Shown here: positions 35,324-43,368 of the stretch, piece after piece
Layout of the letters: every line of letters begins with the position of its first letter
Position numbering within the stretch: position 1 is the first letter of the stretch
Assembly: GCA_024434165.1 (NCBI GenBank)
Contig: QMIW01000003.1
Coordinates: 21,156-85,155, forward strand
Length of the DNA stretch: 64,000 bases
Direction: 5' to 3'
Origin: Chloroflexota bacterium
Lineage (GTDB): Bacteria > Chloroflexota > Anaerolineae > Anaerolineales > Villigracilaceae
Translations under genes and position numbers: made by a program
The notes under the pieces: model-generated
What the model was told of the DNA's origin: nothing
Databases searched by the model: none
What the model saw: the letters and a program-made list of their open reading frames with translations, nothing else

Positions 35324-37255
35324 TTATGAGTTGTCTCCTTCGCCGAAGAGGATCGTGCGCACAGCTGTCAGGCGAGGGTTATTGGAGCCCATTGTCTTTC
35401 TCCAGGCGTGCGCGAGCGGGTGATTGATTTGTTTGGGGAGTTCGTAGGTTCGTGTGGAGGTTGAGTCGATCAACATCAGGAGTTCACGAGGCGGCAGATC
35501 AGCAAATTGCCGGAAGACCCCGCGCGCTTCGCGAAATGGATGTTCTCGCAGACGGCTGATGGCGTAACCCAAGGGGTCGGATAGATTCCCGCTTTGCGGG
35601 CTGGCGACGTACAGCACCCACGAGACAAAGGCGTGCACGGAGGCCTGGACTTCCAGCAGTTCGCGCTGCACTTTGGGATGCACGTCGTTTTGTTGAAGGA
35701 GGGTTTCCAGCTCCCAAAAATCAGGGATCGCCGTCACCGCCGCCGTTTTATTTTCGTGTTGGGTGGTGGAAGTGTTCTCTTGATGAGTGTTTATGGGGTG
35801 TTTAAAAGAGTTTAAATCAGTGCCATTTGCGTCTACCATATTGTTGCCATTTGCGTCCACTAATCCTTCCATCTGCGTCCGGCTATTGCTACCATCTGCG
35901 TCCACCCTATTCCTGCCATTTGCGCCTGCCTTATTCGTTCCATTTGCGTCCAGCGGTTCATCCAACAGAACACGATAGGTACGCGGCATCGTATCCACGC
36001 GCAAGTCCAAATATGCGCTGCCTCCAGTTGATTCGATCTCAACCAGAAAACGAGTCAGATCCCCGCCGCGCTGCTCTGTAACCCACCCCATGTTCAACCA
36101 TGCCTGCACAGTCTTATAACGCCTCGATCCAATGAGTTCTGCCATCTCCTGATAGCCCCGCTTGAACGTCACCACTTCCCGCCGCTCGCCCGTGCGTGAA
36201 TTTAAGTACGCCATGTCGCGCGCGACTGTCACCAGCCAGGCTTGCGCCGGCGTCAGGTTGAACTGCCTGATTGTCTCTGTGATGAAATAATGCGTGATGT
36301 GAATGTCTCCCAGGCAGTTGATGATCCGGCGATGCAGTTGCTGCGCGAGACGATCTATTTCGGGAGAATAGGTTTCGCCGGCTTCACATCGCGCCATGTC
36401 CATGACGGTGTTGAATTGGATATTGGATTGCTGCAACTCCACCGGTGAAAGCAACTCCATCACAACTTCCGCGTCGAGCAATTCCTGCAAAGCATCGGGC
36501 AGCGATGCTCCGCTGTTCAGCAGTTCCTTCAATCGCGCGTACACGGCCGCGGCATCGGCGCGTGTCAATCTGGGAGCCATACAAACCTGGTAACGGACCG
36601 GCCGGCGATGCGGGCGTCCATCCCGCCCGCGGCGGTAGTGGCGCTCGCCCTGCGGGTCCACGCGCTGCACCAATCCGTGTAATTCAGATTGAATCTCCTT
36701 ATGCCGCAAGGACCTCCAGAAGGCGCCAAAGCTCAACCCGCTGAAACGCATGACCTCGCGGCTGTGAAGCGCCAGACCCGTTTCTTTTCTTTCCGAATGC
36801 ACCTTCCACGCCGCCTGGTGAAAGCCGATGTACAGCCAGACGGCTTTGGGACTAATCTCCGTCCCCAGCCGGCGGAGATACCCCTTCACCACCACCTGTT
36901 TGTGCGGCTGGACGATCTTGTCGTAGTCCAGCCACTGTACTGGCTCGATGGCAATTTCCGGTTCATCGTTCTCTTCGTCAATAGATTCCATTTCCTCTTG
37001 GGGGTGATCCCCAACCACGAACCGAACGGAAACAGATTGATTGAGGATACCGATCAATAATCGCTGCACTGTGCTCGCGAGGCGTGACTCCAGCCAGTCG
37101 CGCGCGTAAACATTGCGCGTGGAAACTATCATCACGCCATCTTCAAGCGACAGCGGTTCCGTATCGCGCACCCAGGTATCGAAGGAGGCGCGCGGCATGT
37201 CCAGTTGGAGTTGATTCAGTATGGATTGCCAGACCTGCTCTGGATTCATCGGCAT
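35324..37255 (-). CDS. DnaA-domain-I replication protein (no AAA+ domain)
   Basis: 643 aa from ATG 37255 (MPMNPEQVW), which has an AGGGAG ribosome binding site; a second ATG lies two codons in. Residues 1-75 are a DnaA N-terminal domain (VWQSILNQLQLDMPRASFDTWV...LESRLA), but the AAA+ and DnaA-box-binding domains are missing. A helical region with HTH-like segments follows (YQEMAELIGSRRYKTVQAWL, winged-helix-like), a low-complexity DANG-rich stretch encoded by the iteron array, and a C-terminal helical domain. Probably the element's replication initiator or loader, recruiting DnaB through domain I. It lies directly downstream of parA and RHH genes. Confidence 0.6.
   Translation of the reverse strand: MPMNPEQVWQSILNQLQLDMPRASFDTWVRDTEPLSLEDGVMIVSTRNVYARDWLESRLASTVQRLLIGILNQSVSVRFVVGDHPQEEMESIDEENDEPEIAIEPVQWLDYDKIVQPHKQVVVKGYLRRLGTEISPKAVWLYIGFHQAAWKVHSERKETGLALHSREVMRFSGLSFGAFWRSLRHKEIQSELHGLVQRVDPQGERHYRRGRDGRPHRRPVRYQVCMAPRLTRADAAAVYARLKELLNSGASLPDALQELLDAEVVMELLSPVELQQSNIQFNTVMDMARCEAGETYSPEIDRLAQQLHRRIINCLGDIHITHYFITETIRQFNLTPAQAWLVTVARDMAYLNSRTGERREVVTFKRGYQEMAELIGSRRYKTVQAWLNMGWVTEQRGGDLTRFLVEIESTGGSAYLDLRVDTMPRTYRVLLDEPLDANGTNKAGANGRNRVDADGSNSRTQMEGLVDANGNNMVDANGTDLNSFKHPINTHQENTSTTQHENKTAAVTAIPDFWELETLLQQNDVHPKVQRELLEVQASVHAFVSWVLYVASPQSGNLSDPLGYAISRLREHPFREARGVFRQFADLPPRELLMLIDSTSTRTYELPKQINHPLAHAWRKTMGSNNPRLTAVRTILFGEGDNS
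35823..35952. repeat. Iteron-like array of six direct repeats
   Basis: Six copies of CCAT(T/C)TGCG(T/C)C begin at 35823, 35847, 35869, 35892, 35916 and 35940, spaced 24, 22, 23, 24 and 24 bp, several followed by TATTG or TATTC. Spacings of 22 and 23 shift the reading frame, so the repeat is kept at DNA level rather than as protein repeats. About two helical turns per unit is typical of iterons. Candidate origin inside the initiator gene. Confidence 0.65.
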
Positions 37256-37469
37256 CGCTCCCTGTGGCAAATAGAGCCGTTTTTGATTCCCCATCCTGCA
37301 AGACCTGCTTGCCGAGAAGCGCGTCTCCTGAGCCTTCCTGTGCGTTCGACGCGGGCGGCAGGGTAGGCGGAGAGGTGGGCGGAACGTAGGCGAGGCGCAG
37401 GCGGCGCGTCCACGTTGCCGCCCACGTTCTTTCGATTCGAGAAATGAACAAATGAGTTTCTGGCGGAAT
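37256..37469. other. Uncertain 214-bp stretch between RHH and DnaA-domain genes
   Basis: A minus-strand frame opens with an ATG overlapping the RHH-gene stop (37473) and would give a 75-aa Arg-rich peptide. A second frame from a TTG at 37451 gives a Pro-rich 102-aa peptide. Neither resembles a family and both run into the next gene, so I do not call a gene here. Confidence 0.25.
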
Positions 37470-38072
37470 TCATTCCTCGCCTCCCTGCAGCAATGTCATG
37501 ACGGTGACTTTTTCAACCGGCTCGAGTCTCAGCAGGCCGGCTTCGTGCGCCCGCAGTCCATATCGAAGGAGGGCAGATACCAGTTCCCCCACTGGCACGT
37601 TCAATCCTTCTTCAGAGGCTAATGCTGAAATCGTCCGTTTGAGATCGGGAGTGAAATTGCGCCAGGAGGTGATCACTCGCCAGGATGGTCCTGATGATTT
37701 ACGTGCTTTGGGTTTTCCTTTCATTGGATAAACTCCTGAAATTTGAGATGAGGGATATAACGTCATGCGCATGCGGTATGGATTCGGGCGTGGGCGAAGA
37801 TCCAGATCGCCTTCCTCGTATGCGCGCATTGCGTGTTCCAGAATGCGACTAGCGACCTCGCCTTGAGGCACGCACAATTCCGCCGCGATGGATTTCACCT
37901 TCATTACCAGTTTGGACTCCACGCCGCGATACACCACCTTGCAGTCCAGGTTTTCTTTTTCCCATTGCCGGCTGCGTTTGCGCGGCGACGCTACGCGTAA
38001 AGAGTCGTATATGCTGGGCGGATGAACCGCAGTTGTATTTGAGGTATCGAATGGATTCCGCCTCTTCGACAT
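37470..38072 (-). CDS. Protein with duplicated RHH-like helical module (ParA partner candidate)
   Basis: 200 aa. Two copies of one ~38-residue module: SIAAELCVPQGEVASRILEHAM...EEGDLDLRP and ALASEEGLNVPVGELVSALLRYGL...EAGLLRLEP, each ending in a Leu-x-Leu-x-P. The N-terminus is basic and disordered. The modules look like small ribbon-helix-helix or helical DNA-binding units. Encoded 9 bp after parA, where a centromere-binding protein normally lies. No ParB nuclease-like motif is present. Confidence 0.55.
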   Translation of the reverse strand: MSKRRNPFDTSNTTAVHPPSIYDSLRVASPRKRSRQWEKENLDCKVVYRGVESKLVMKVKSIAAELCVPQGEVASRILEHAMRAYEEGDLDLRPRPNPYRMRMTLYPSSQISGVYPMKGKPKARKSSGPSWRVITSWRNFTPDLKRTISALASEEGLNVPVGELVSALLRYGLRAHEAGLLRLEPVEKVTVMTLLQGGEE

Positions 38073-38081
38073 CCCGCCTCC

Positions 38082-38852
38082 CTAGAACTTCATCACCAGT
38101 TGGGTCAGCGCCTGGTATTCCTTGGCGGCGCGGCACAAGGGGTCCATTTCGAAGATGGTCTGTCCCTGCGCGGCACATTCCCGCAGAAGCGTCGCGCGAT
38201 GGATGGGAGGCAAAACGCTGGTGTCGAAACGCTCGCGCAAATCCTCCATTGTTGCTTTGCTCTCGCGGGTTTGTTCGTCATAGAAGGTTGGCAGGATGCC
38301 CAGGAGATTCCCGCGCCAGTTTTTCTTCTCCTGCAAGATGCTCATCATGAGCAGAACTTTTGCAAGCCCATCCGCGGAAAGAAATTCGGTGGCTGTGGGA
38401 ACGATCACGAGATCGGAAGCCCACACCGCTCGTTCTTGGATTCCGCCAACGCTGGGAGCAGTGTCAAAGATGATGTAATGCAATCCTCCCTTGAAGAAAC
38501 GGCTAATCGAATTTCGGATGGCGGAGATGGGTTGGTCCTGCGCGTTAAGCACGGTTTGGGCTGCCATTATTTGCTGGTCGCCGGGCAAGAGATACAGCCC
38601 TTCCCGACCTGAGAAGCGCACCCACGACTGAACGAACGTCGTCTCCTGTGGGGTTGCGCCCATTGTGAGCAGATAGAAAGCGCCCGGTTCGGGGCTGCGT
38701 CCAAGCGCCGTGGCGCACTGACCTTGAGGGTCGAGATCGATTAGCAAGACACGTCTCCCTTTTTGTGAAAGGCCATGCGCAAGGGATACAGCGGTAGTGG
38801 TCTTTCCGACCCCGCCTTTTTGATTGGCAATACAAATTGTCTTTGTAGGCAT
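38082..38852 (-). CDS. parA: ParA/Soj-family partition ATPase
   Basis: 256 aa. Deviant Walker A KGGVGKTTTA (about 12-21), Walker A' RVLLIDLDPQGQ, Walker B IIFDTAPS. No N-terminal HTH, so it is the small, Soj/type Ib class. Partitions the excised or replicating element together with the adjacent RHH-like protein. Complete, ATG 38852. Confidence 0.88.
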   Translation of the reverse strand: MPTKTICIANQKGGVGKTTTAVSLAHGLSQKGRRVLLIDLDPQGQCATALGRSPEPGAFYLLTMGATPQETTFVQSWVRFSGREGLYLLPGDQQIMAAQTVLNAQDQPISAIRNSISRFFKGGLHYIIFDTAPSVGGIQERAVWASDLVIVPTATEFLSADGLAKVLLMMSILQEKKNWRGNLLGILPTFYDEQTRESKATMEDLRERFDTSVLPPIHRATLLRECAAQGQTIFEMDPLCRAAKEYQALTQLVMKF

Positions 38853-38903
38853 GGATTACTCTTTCAATACGATCGAATTCAATACGACTATTTCTGTCAT
38901 GGT

Positions 38904-38987
38904 TCAGAACAACAGAAAGAAACAGATCACGCCAATCAGGATGCTTCCGATGAAGATCGCGACGCCAATAGCCATTCCTGCAACCAT
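38904..38987 (-). CDS. 27-aa single-TM microprotein
   Basis: Read directly on the minus strand: a 27-residue, almost wholly hydrophobic peptide (MVAGMAIGVAIFIGSILIG...) beginning one base after the stop of the 67-aa gene upstream, with GGAGG 12 bases before the ATG. Probably a membrane microprotein. Too short for family assignment. Confidence 0.4.
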   Translation of the reverse strand: MVAGMAIGVAIFIGSILIGVICFFLLF

Positions 38988-38988
38988 G

Positions 38989-39192
38989 TCAAGACACTCC
39001 CTCCGCCGGGCTTGTTGGGCCGGAATCACATTGAGTGGAAGAATCTTTATCCTCGGTGGATTTGGGTTGGACCGGTTTTCCACCGCGGCTCAGGCGTTCC
39101 CGGCGCCAGCTCAAGATCAACTGGTACACCTGTCCAAGAATGCGCCGTTGTTCGGGCGTAAACACGACTTCGTTACGATCCTGCGCGGTCAT
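38989..39192 (-). CDS. Small hydrophilic hypothetical protein
   Basis: 67 aa from ATG 39192 (MTAQDRNEVVF). An N-terminal helix pair (EQRRILGQVYQLILSWRRERL) and a disordered charged tail. Overlaps the RHH-like gene upstream by 20 bp. Part of the replication/partition operon. No family recognised. Confidence 0.5.
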   Translation of the reverse strand: MTAQDRNEVVFTPEQRRILGQVYQLILSWRRERLSRGGKPVQPKSTEDKDSSTQCDSGPTSPAEGVS

Positions 39193-39400
39193 GTGTACCT
39201 CCCGAATTAAGTTTTGATAGTTTTTTTGGGTCTGGTACATTGCCAGCCGGCTGATCCACAATCATCCCGAGGCGTTTGAGTTCGTTTCGGATGATCAATG
39301 CCGCTTGAGCCTTCACAGCGCGGTATTCCTGCTGGGCTAATCGCTGGAGCGCGTTCATTTCCGGCTCCAGCAGATAGATGACAACTCTTGCCATGTTCAA
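39173..39400 (-). CDS. RHH/CopG-like small DNA-binding protein candidate
   Basis: 75 aa: ARVVIYLLEPEMNALQRLAQQEYRAVKAQAALIIRNELKRLG has the strand-helix-helix plan of ribbon-helix-helix repressors. First gene of the minus-strand operon that holds parA and the initiator. A 7+7 bp inverted repeat (39484-39504) and a terminator (39419-39445) lie upstream. It may autoregulate this operon. Confidence 0.55.
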   Translation of the reverse strand: MNMARVVIYLLEPEMNALQRLAQQEYRAVKAQAALIIRNELKRLGMIVDQPAGNVPDPKKLSKLNSGGTHDRAGS

Positions 39401-39418
39401 CCTCTCTTGGGTTAAGAT

Positions 39419-39445
39419 AAAAGAGCCACGCTCGGCGGCTCTTTT
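39419..39445. terminator. Bidirectional terminator-like hairpin
   Basis: 9-bp stem AAAAGAGCC/GGCTCTTTT (39419-39427 and 39437-39445). It separates the partition operon from the small genes to its right. The start of the RHH gene is only 19 bp away, so it may also act as a leader attenuator. Confidence 0.65.
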
Positions 39446-39483
39446 ACATGGCGGGAGTCAAGAAATTCTCCGATTTGAAGTAC

Positions 39484-39504
39484 GGGAATTCTACGGAAAT
39501 TCCC
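39484..39504. promoter_or_regulatory. Inverted repeat, candidate operator
   Basis: GGGAATT-N7-AATTCCC (39484-39490 and 39498-39504), about 85 bp upstream of the RHH-like gene start. Position and size fit a repressor site. I could not fix a promoter beside it. Confidence 0.35.
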
Positions 39505-39641
39505 ATACACAAAATCTGGACGGAGTGAATCTCACAATTGAAAATTAACAGGTGGGATTTCCAGCCCAAATCAATAATGACCCCATATTTTGGATTCCTG
39601 ACGGAGTCCCTCGACAATGATGTTGAGGAGCTTAATAGATT

Positions 39642-39788
39642 CTATGAGGAATCGTTTTCTTTATCTTTTCTAGGAAGACCGGTCCTTAGTTTTTTGACCA
39701 GGAAGAAGAATGCTACGATTCCGATCAAGAGTGGGAAAAACACCAAAGTGATGCCGACAAGAATGCCAATAAGGATTTCGATCAACAT
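39642..39788 (-). CDS. 48-aa membrane microprotein
   Basis: Read directly on the minus strand: a 48-residue peptide beginning MLIEILIGILVGITLVFFPL, a long hydrophobic stretch followed by a basic, charged tail (KKLRTGLPRKDKENDSS). One or two TM helices. Resembles the 27-aa product at 38904 in its Gly-Ile repeats. Weak ribosome binding site. The rest of the 771-bp region 39401-40171 holds only terminators and the inverted repeat. Confidence 0.4.
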   Translation of the reverse strand: MLIEILIGILVGITLVFFPLLIGIVAFFFLVKKLRTGLPRKDKENDSS

Positions 39789-40113
39789 AACCTGACTGGT
39801 TGGCCTTAAGAACAGGATGGCAATTAATTTGAAGAAGGCTGTGTCGTCGTTTTTCTTTAGTAGGCCTTTTGAACGAGTAGGGTAAGACGGTTCTCAACGA
39901 GACGCCTTGAGGCAATTCGCCATTTGTCTGGCTTCGGTGCTGCCTCCCTCGTTGTTTTTTTGCTGGTGTTCGTCAAAATATAACCCAGGTTGCATTTCGC
40001 GTGTTTGGGATAAAGGTAAACGTTGTAATCTCCCCCGGCTAATTTGAATATCGCCTCCTGTACACAATCTTGATACTGTCGGCGATCCTCCTGACCTCTG
40101 TTTTATTCAGCAT

Positions 40114-40138
40114 AAAAAAAGCCGCAGGATGTGCGGCT
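40114..40138 (-). terminator. Rho-independent terminator of the 211-aa gene
   Basis: 7-bp stem AGCCGCA/TGCGGCT (40120-40126 and 40132-40138); on the minus strand it is followed by seven T. It lies 34 bp after the stop of the gene at 40172-40807. Confidence 0.8.
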
Positions 40139-40171
40139 GTCAGAACAAGACTCTCCTCTTTGTCGCAATTT

Positions 40172-40807
40172 CTATCGAGGAGCCTTCTTTTGATCCATTT
40201 TTTTCCGGAGATCCTTCAGTATGATTTTTCGAATTTCATAAAACCTGCTATCGGAGATGCGCGGTGAGCCATCCGCATAGGTTCCGAATTCCTCAGCCAG
40301 AAATTCTGATAGTGTTATGGGATTACGCCACGTATCGCGCCCCTCCCATGCCAAAACCACCTTGGTCCAACGATCCAGCGAGTATGTCGGTGTCCTGCCT
40401 CGACGCATGGGTCTGTCAATAAGCGCCAGGACTTCCTCGGGGGATTGATTTTCCACTCCTATCACTGCCTGATGTTCGGATTGAAGGTCCTCATACCCCA
40501 GCCACGAAAGAAAATATCGCACCTGACGGAAAGTCTGATAGATCCTGCATGCCTCATACCTTCTCCGTCGAAGGAAGCGGTCCATGCTCAGACCAGTGCG
40601 CAAGCCCACCAGGATCAATATCAGGATAAAGATGGAAATGATGGCAACCGTGACTTCAGCCAGTTCCATCCCCAGGCTGTAATGAACTTTATGAAAAATC
40701 CAATTGATTGAAGCCACTAACATACCCCCGCAAAGTATCAATAGGAAAACCAGCACGACCCGAAAAAAGGGATGAATATGACTGCGTTTGGTTACATTTT
40801 CAGCCAT
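40172..40807 (-). CDS. Two-TM membrane protein with cytoplasmic domain
   Basis: 211 aa. Two TM helices (about 15-37 and 45-68), then a ~140-aa basic cytoplasmic domain with a winged-helix-like end (PITLSEFLAEEFGTYADG...ISDSRFYEIRKIILKDLRKK). Divergent from the excisionase-like gene across a 109-bp region that contains an 8+8 bp inverted repeat. It may be a membrane-bound regulator; no family recognised. Confidence 0.5.
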   Translation of the reverse strand: MAENVTKRSHIHPFFRVVLVFLLILCGGMLVASINWIFHKVHYSLGMELAEVTVAIISIFILILILVGLRTGLSMDRFLRRRRYEACRIYQTFRQVRYFLSWLGYEDLQSEHQAVIGVENQSPEEVLALIDRPMRRGRTPTYSLDRWTKVVLAWEGRDTWRNPITLSEFLAEEFGTYADGSPRISDSRFYEIRKIILKDLRKKMDQKKAPR

Positions 40808-40815
40808 AGAGCGGC

Positions 40816-40863
40816 AATTGTAAAAGAAAAAAACAAACTTTTTATGTGAAAATGCTTACAATT
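40816..40863. promoter_or_regulatory. Inverted repeat in the divergent promoter region
   Basis: AATTGTAA (40816-40823) and TTACAATT (40856-40863), perfect 8-bp arms, 32-bp spacer. Further right, TATAAT at 40886-40891 is a candidate -10 for the excisionase-like gene, and ACGATAATCAT (about 40869-40879) resembles a half-site of the palindrome at 41181-41212. Confidence 0.4.
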
Positions 40864-40916
40864 TCCTAACGATAATCATTAAAGTTATAATTGCCAATTG
40901 GAGAATTGATCAGATT

Positions 40917-41132
40917 ATGGAAGATTGGTTGACGACCTATGAAGCGGCTCGCGTAAGCGGTTACAATCCGGATTACATTCGGCAGTTAATTCGCTCTCAG
41001 AAAGTGCGTGGCAGGAAATGGGGATTGTCCTGGCAGGTCAGCCGGCGTTCCCTTGAAGAATACGTGAAAAAAGTTGAGAAGCTGGGGGAACGGCGCGGGG
41101 CAAAACCCAAACCCGATTCCAAAAGACGATAG
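40917..41132 (+). CDS. Excisionase-like small HTH protein
   Basis: 71 aa. Winged-helix excisionase pattern: LTTYEAARVSGYNPDYIRQLIR, SQKVRGRKWGLSWQVSRRSLEEYVKK, followed by a basic tail. This is the MerR-like fold of Xis proteins and of many element-borne HTH proteins. Located 590 bp before the serine integrase on the same strand, it is the best candidate for the recombination directionality factor, or for a regulator of the integrase promoter. Confidence 0.65.
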   Translation: MEDWLTTYEAARVSGYNPDYIRQLIRSQKVRGRKWGLSWQVSRRSLEEYVKKVEKLGERRGAKPKPDSKRR

Positions 41133-41159
41133 ATTGATTACGGGGTAGCAGGAAACCAA

Positions 41160-41212
41160 TTGACAACTCATTTTTGCATGGTATAATTATCGTATTAGTA
41201 CGATAATTATAC
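41160..41212 (+). promoter_or_regulatory. Integrase-operon promoter overlapped by a 14+14 bp palindrome
   Basis: TTGACA (41160-41165), 16-bp spacer, TATAAT (41182-41187). The -10 box lies inside a perfect inverted repeat: GTATAATTATCGTA (41181-41194), 4-bp centre TTAG, and its exact complement (41199-41212). A dimeric repressor there would shut the promoter. The ~200-nt leader to 41403 also has a stem GGGCTG/CAGCCC (41288-41293, 41306-41311). Confidence 0.7.
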
Positions 41213-41402
41213 AGTTTGTAATGGGCCGTGAATGTGCGCGAACACATGCACGACCCTAACCCAACCCACCGGTATAGGCAGAGGGAAGGGCTGGTTTCAT
41301 TATATCAGCCCATTATCGTCGCCCTTGGTGGGATTCCACTGGGGCGATTTCGTTTCTCATGCCGGGAGAGGATGGAACGCCCTCGATTCAATAGGAGTAG
41401 TC

Positions 41403-41642
41403 ATGCTGCAAAGAACAATGGATCAAACCGACTCGCACACAAGGATCATTTCTACGTTGACGCGCTTGCGGCTGGAATGGCAGGAAGCGACAAATGGAGC
41501 AAGCCTGCTTGAAACTGATGGGAAGATTGGGCTTGTTCTGGCTGACCTGATCAACGGCTTTGGTTTGGATGTGAACGACCAGTGCCAGATTCTGGGAAAT
41601 GATCTCTTCCTCGAATTGAAAGATTTTCTGTACGCGCCATAA
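41403..41642 (+). CDS. 79-aa protein upstream of the integrase
   Basis: 79 aa from ATG 41403 with a GGAG ribosome binding site; the longer frame upstream has no support. Helical, acidic (ISTLTRLRLEWQEATNG, LVLADLINGFGLDVND). Between the palindromic promoter and the integrase gene (79 bp gap). No family recognised; an integrase accessory or directionality role is possible. Confidence 0.55.
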   Translation: MLQRTMDQTDSHTRIISTLTRLRLEWQEATNGASLLETDGKIGLVLADLINGFGLDVNDQCQILGNDLFLELKDFLYAP

Positions 41643-41721
41643 CAAAACGATTCAAATGTCAGCCGACCCGGCCGGCTGACACCCGCCGATCAGAATCGAT
41701 CCATCATTAAGGAGAACTACA

Positions 41722-43368
41722 ATGAGCCGACGAGCCGCCATATACGCCCGCGTATCCACGGATATGCAACGCGACAATTTTTCCATTCCATCCCAGATTG
41801 CTGAGTGTCTGAAGTATGCCAGGAAAAAGAATTATGCTTTGGTCGGTAATCAGTATATTGATCCGGAGACCGGCAAGGATGTTTCACCCGATTATCCTGA
41901 AGCCATTCCTGCCTATGTGGATGACTACACATCGCGCGAACTATCCCGCCCTAGTTTGGATGCCACGCTGTATTACCTCGAAACATATGGTTTCGATGTT
42001 TTGATCGTACACGCCTTGGACCGGTTGGCCAGGGATCCCTATATTCGACAGACATTGGAACGTGAATTCAGTAAGCGTGGCGCGCGCGTTGAGTTTGTCT
42101 TGGGCGCCTATGAAGAAACTCCAGAAGGGGAAGTACGCAAAGACTTGGATGCCACTTTTGCCAAGTGGGAAAACGCAAAGAGAGTCGAACGTTGTATGCG
42201 TGGCAAGAGAGCCAAAGCTGAAAGTGGAAGATGGGTAGCCGGGATTGTACCTCTGGGATATCAATCAGATCCTGATGCCAAAGGTGGACTGGCGATTATT
42301 CCTGAACAGGCAGAAATTGTACAAAGCATATTCCATATGTACACTGAGGAAAATCGCTCCATACGGGACATTGTCCGCATCCTTAATGAAGGGGAGTTTC
42401 GACCATACCGGGCTGGGCAGGAATGGGCCAAGTCAAGCATCCGGCGTATATTGACGAATACAGCATATATCGGACATTACTATTTCAACAAGCATAAACG
42501 CATGGGCACCAGACTAGAAAATAGGGATCGCGAAGATTGGATTCGCATTGAATGTGATCCCATAATTGATTTTGCAACGTTTGAAAAAGTGAAAAAACGC
42601 ATGAAACACAACAAGGCTTATATGAGAAAACACCCATCTCGTACCTATCTGTTGAGCGGAATGGTGTTTTGTTCAAAATGCGATAAACCCTATCTTTCCC
42701 AAACCCAAAAGCCAAGCAAAAAACATCGCAGACCAAATGAAGCCCAATCCTATCGTCACCGTAAAATTGCCGGACATTGCATGAACAAGCAAATTTCAGC
42801 GCGTGTTCTCGAACCAGTGGTCTGGGAGAAAGTTCTTGGGATTCTGTTAAATCCGTTGGCGTTGCGGGAAGGATATGAACAGTCTCTACAACAACAAAGA
42901 GAGAATCAATCACGAAAAATAAGTCAAATTGAGACTCTGGATCGCGCCCTTGTCAAAGCCAAGGTGAAAAGGCAAAACTTGAACAACGCCTACTTGGACC
43001 CTGATATTGGGTTGTCGAAGACTGAATATTTGGATCAAAAACTCCAGATTGATGAGGAAATCAAGGCAATCGAAAATGATCTGGAAGTTTTGAGAAACGA
43101 AATTGCTGAAATTCCTGAGCCGGCGAGCGTGGAAGCGCTTGAGAACTTCGCTTCAGAAATTGTGGATGAGCTATTCGCCGAACAGGAAATTACCTTGGAG
43201 AAAAAACGTAAGTTATTTGAAATGATGCATCTCAAGGTTCTTCTCCACCCTGACGGAAACGTTGGAATTGATGGCTGGTTTAATGTGCCAGAACCTGCTG
43301 GTGGTTTATTGGACGCAACATCAAACAATTATGTCCGCCAGCGGCGGCGACTTCGAGGGCGCGCTTGA
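41722..43368 (+). CDS. Large serine recombinase (integrase)
   Basis: 548 aa. Resolvase domain with nucleophile Ser12 (YARVSTDMQ) and the conserved VHALDRLARD helix, then the Recombinase domain (VPLGYQSDP...IRRILTNTAYIG), a zinc ribbon (FCSKCDKPYL ... HC) and a long coiled coil (about 390-490), the standard order of phage/ICE serine integrases. ribosome binding site AAGGAG 9 bp upstream. The stop codon lies beyond the integration junction: codons from about 534 (43321) to 548 are read from the chromosomal yifB sequence, so the free element must encode a different C-terminus. Confidence 0.9.
   Translation: MSRRAAIYARVSTDMQRDNFSIPSQIAECLKYARKKNYALVGNQYIDPETGKDVSPDYPEAIPAYVDDYTSRELSRPSLDATLYYLETYGFDVLIVHALDRLARDPYIRQTLEREFSKRGARVEFVLGAYEETPEGEVRKDLDATFAKWENAKRVERCMRGKRAKAESGRWVAGIVPLGYQSDPDAKGGLAIIPEQAEIVQSIFHMYTEENRSIRDIVRILNEGEFRPYRAGQEWAKSSIRRILTNTAYIGHYYFNKHKRMGTRLENRDREDWIRIECDPIIDFATFEKVKKRMKHNKAYMRKHPSRTYLLSGMVFCSKCDKPYLSQTQKPSKKHRRPNEAQSYRHRKIAGHCMNKQISARVLEPVVWEKVLGILLNPLALREGYEQSLQQQRENQSRKISQIETLDRALVKAKVKRQNLNNAYLDPDIGLSKTEYLDQKLQIDEEIKAIENDLEVLRNEIAEIPEPASVEALENFASEIVDELFAEQEITLEKKRKLFEMMHLKVLLHPDGNVGIDGWFNVPEPAGGLLDATSNNYVRQRRRLRGRA

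Noticed and set aside
35823..35952. Iteron array considered as a CRISPR array
   Set aside because: Units are ~12 bp conserved with 10-12 bp gaps, imperfect, and inside a coding frame; no cas genes nearby. The Cas4-like protein at 21176-22078 is part of a conjugation operon.
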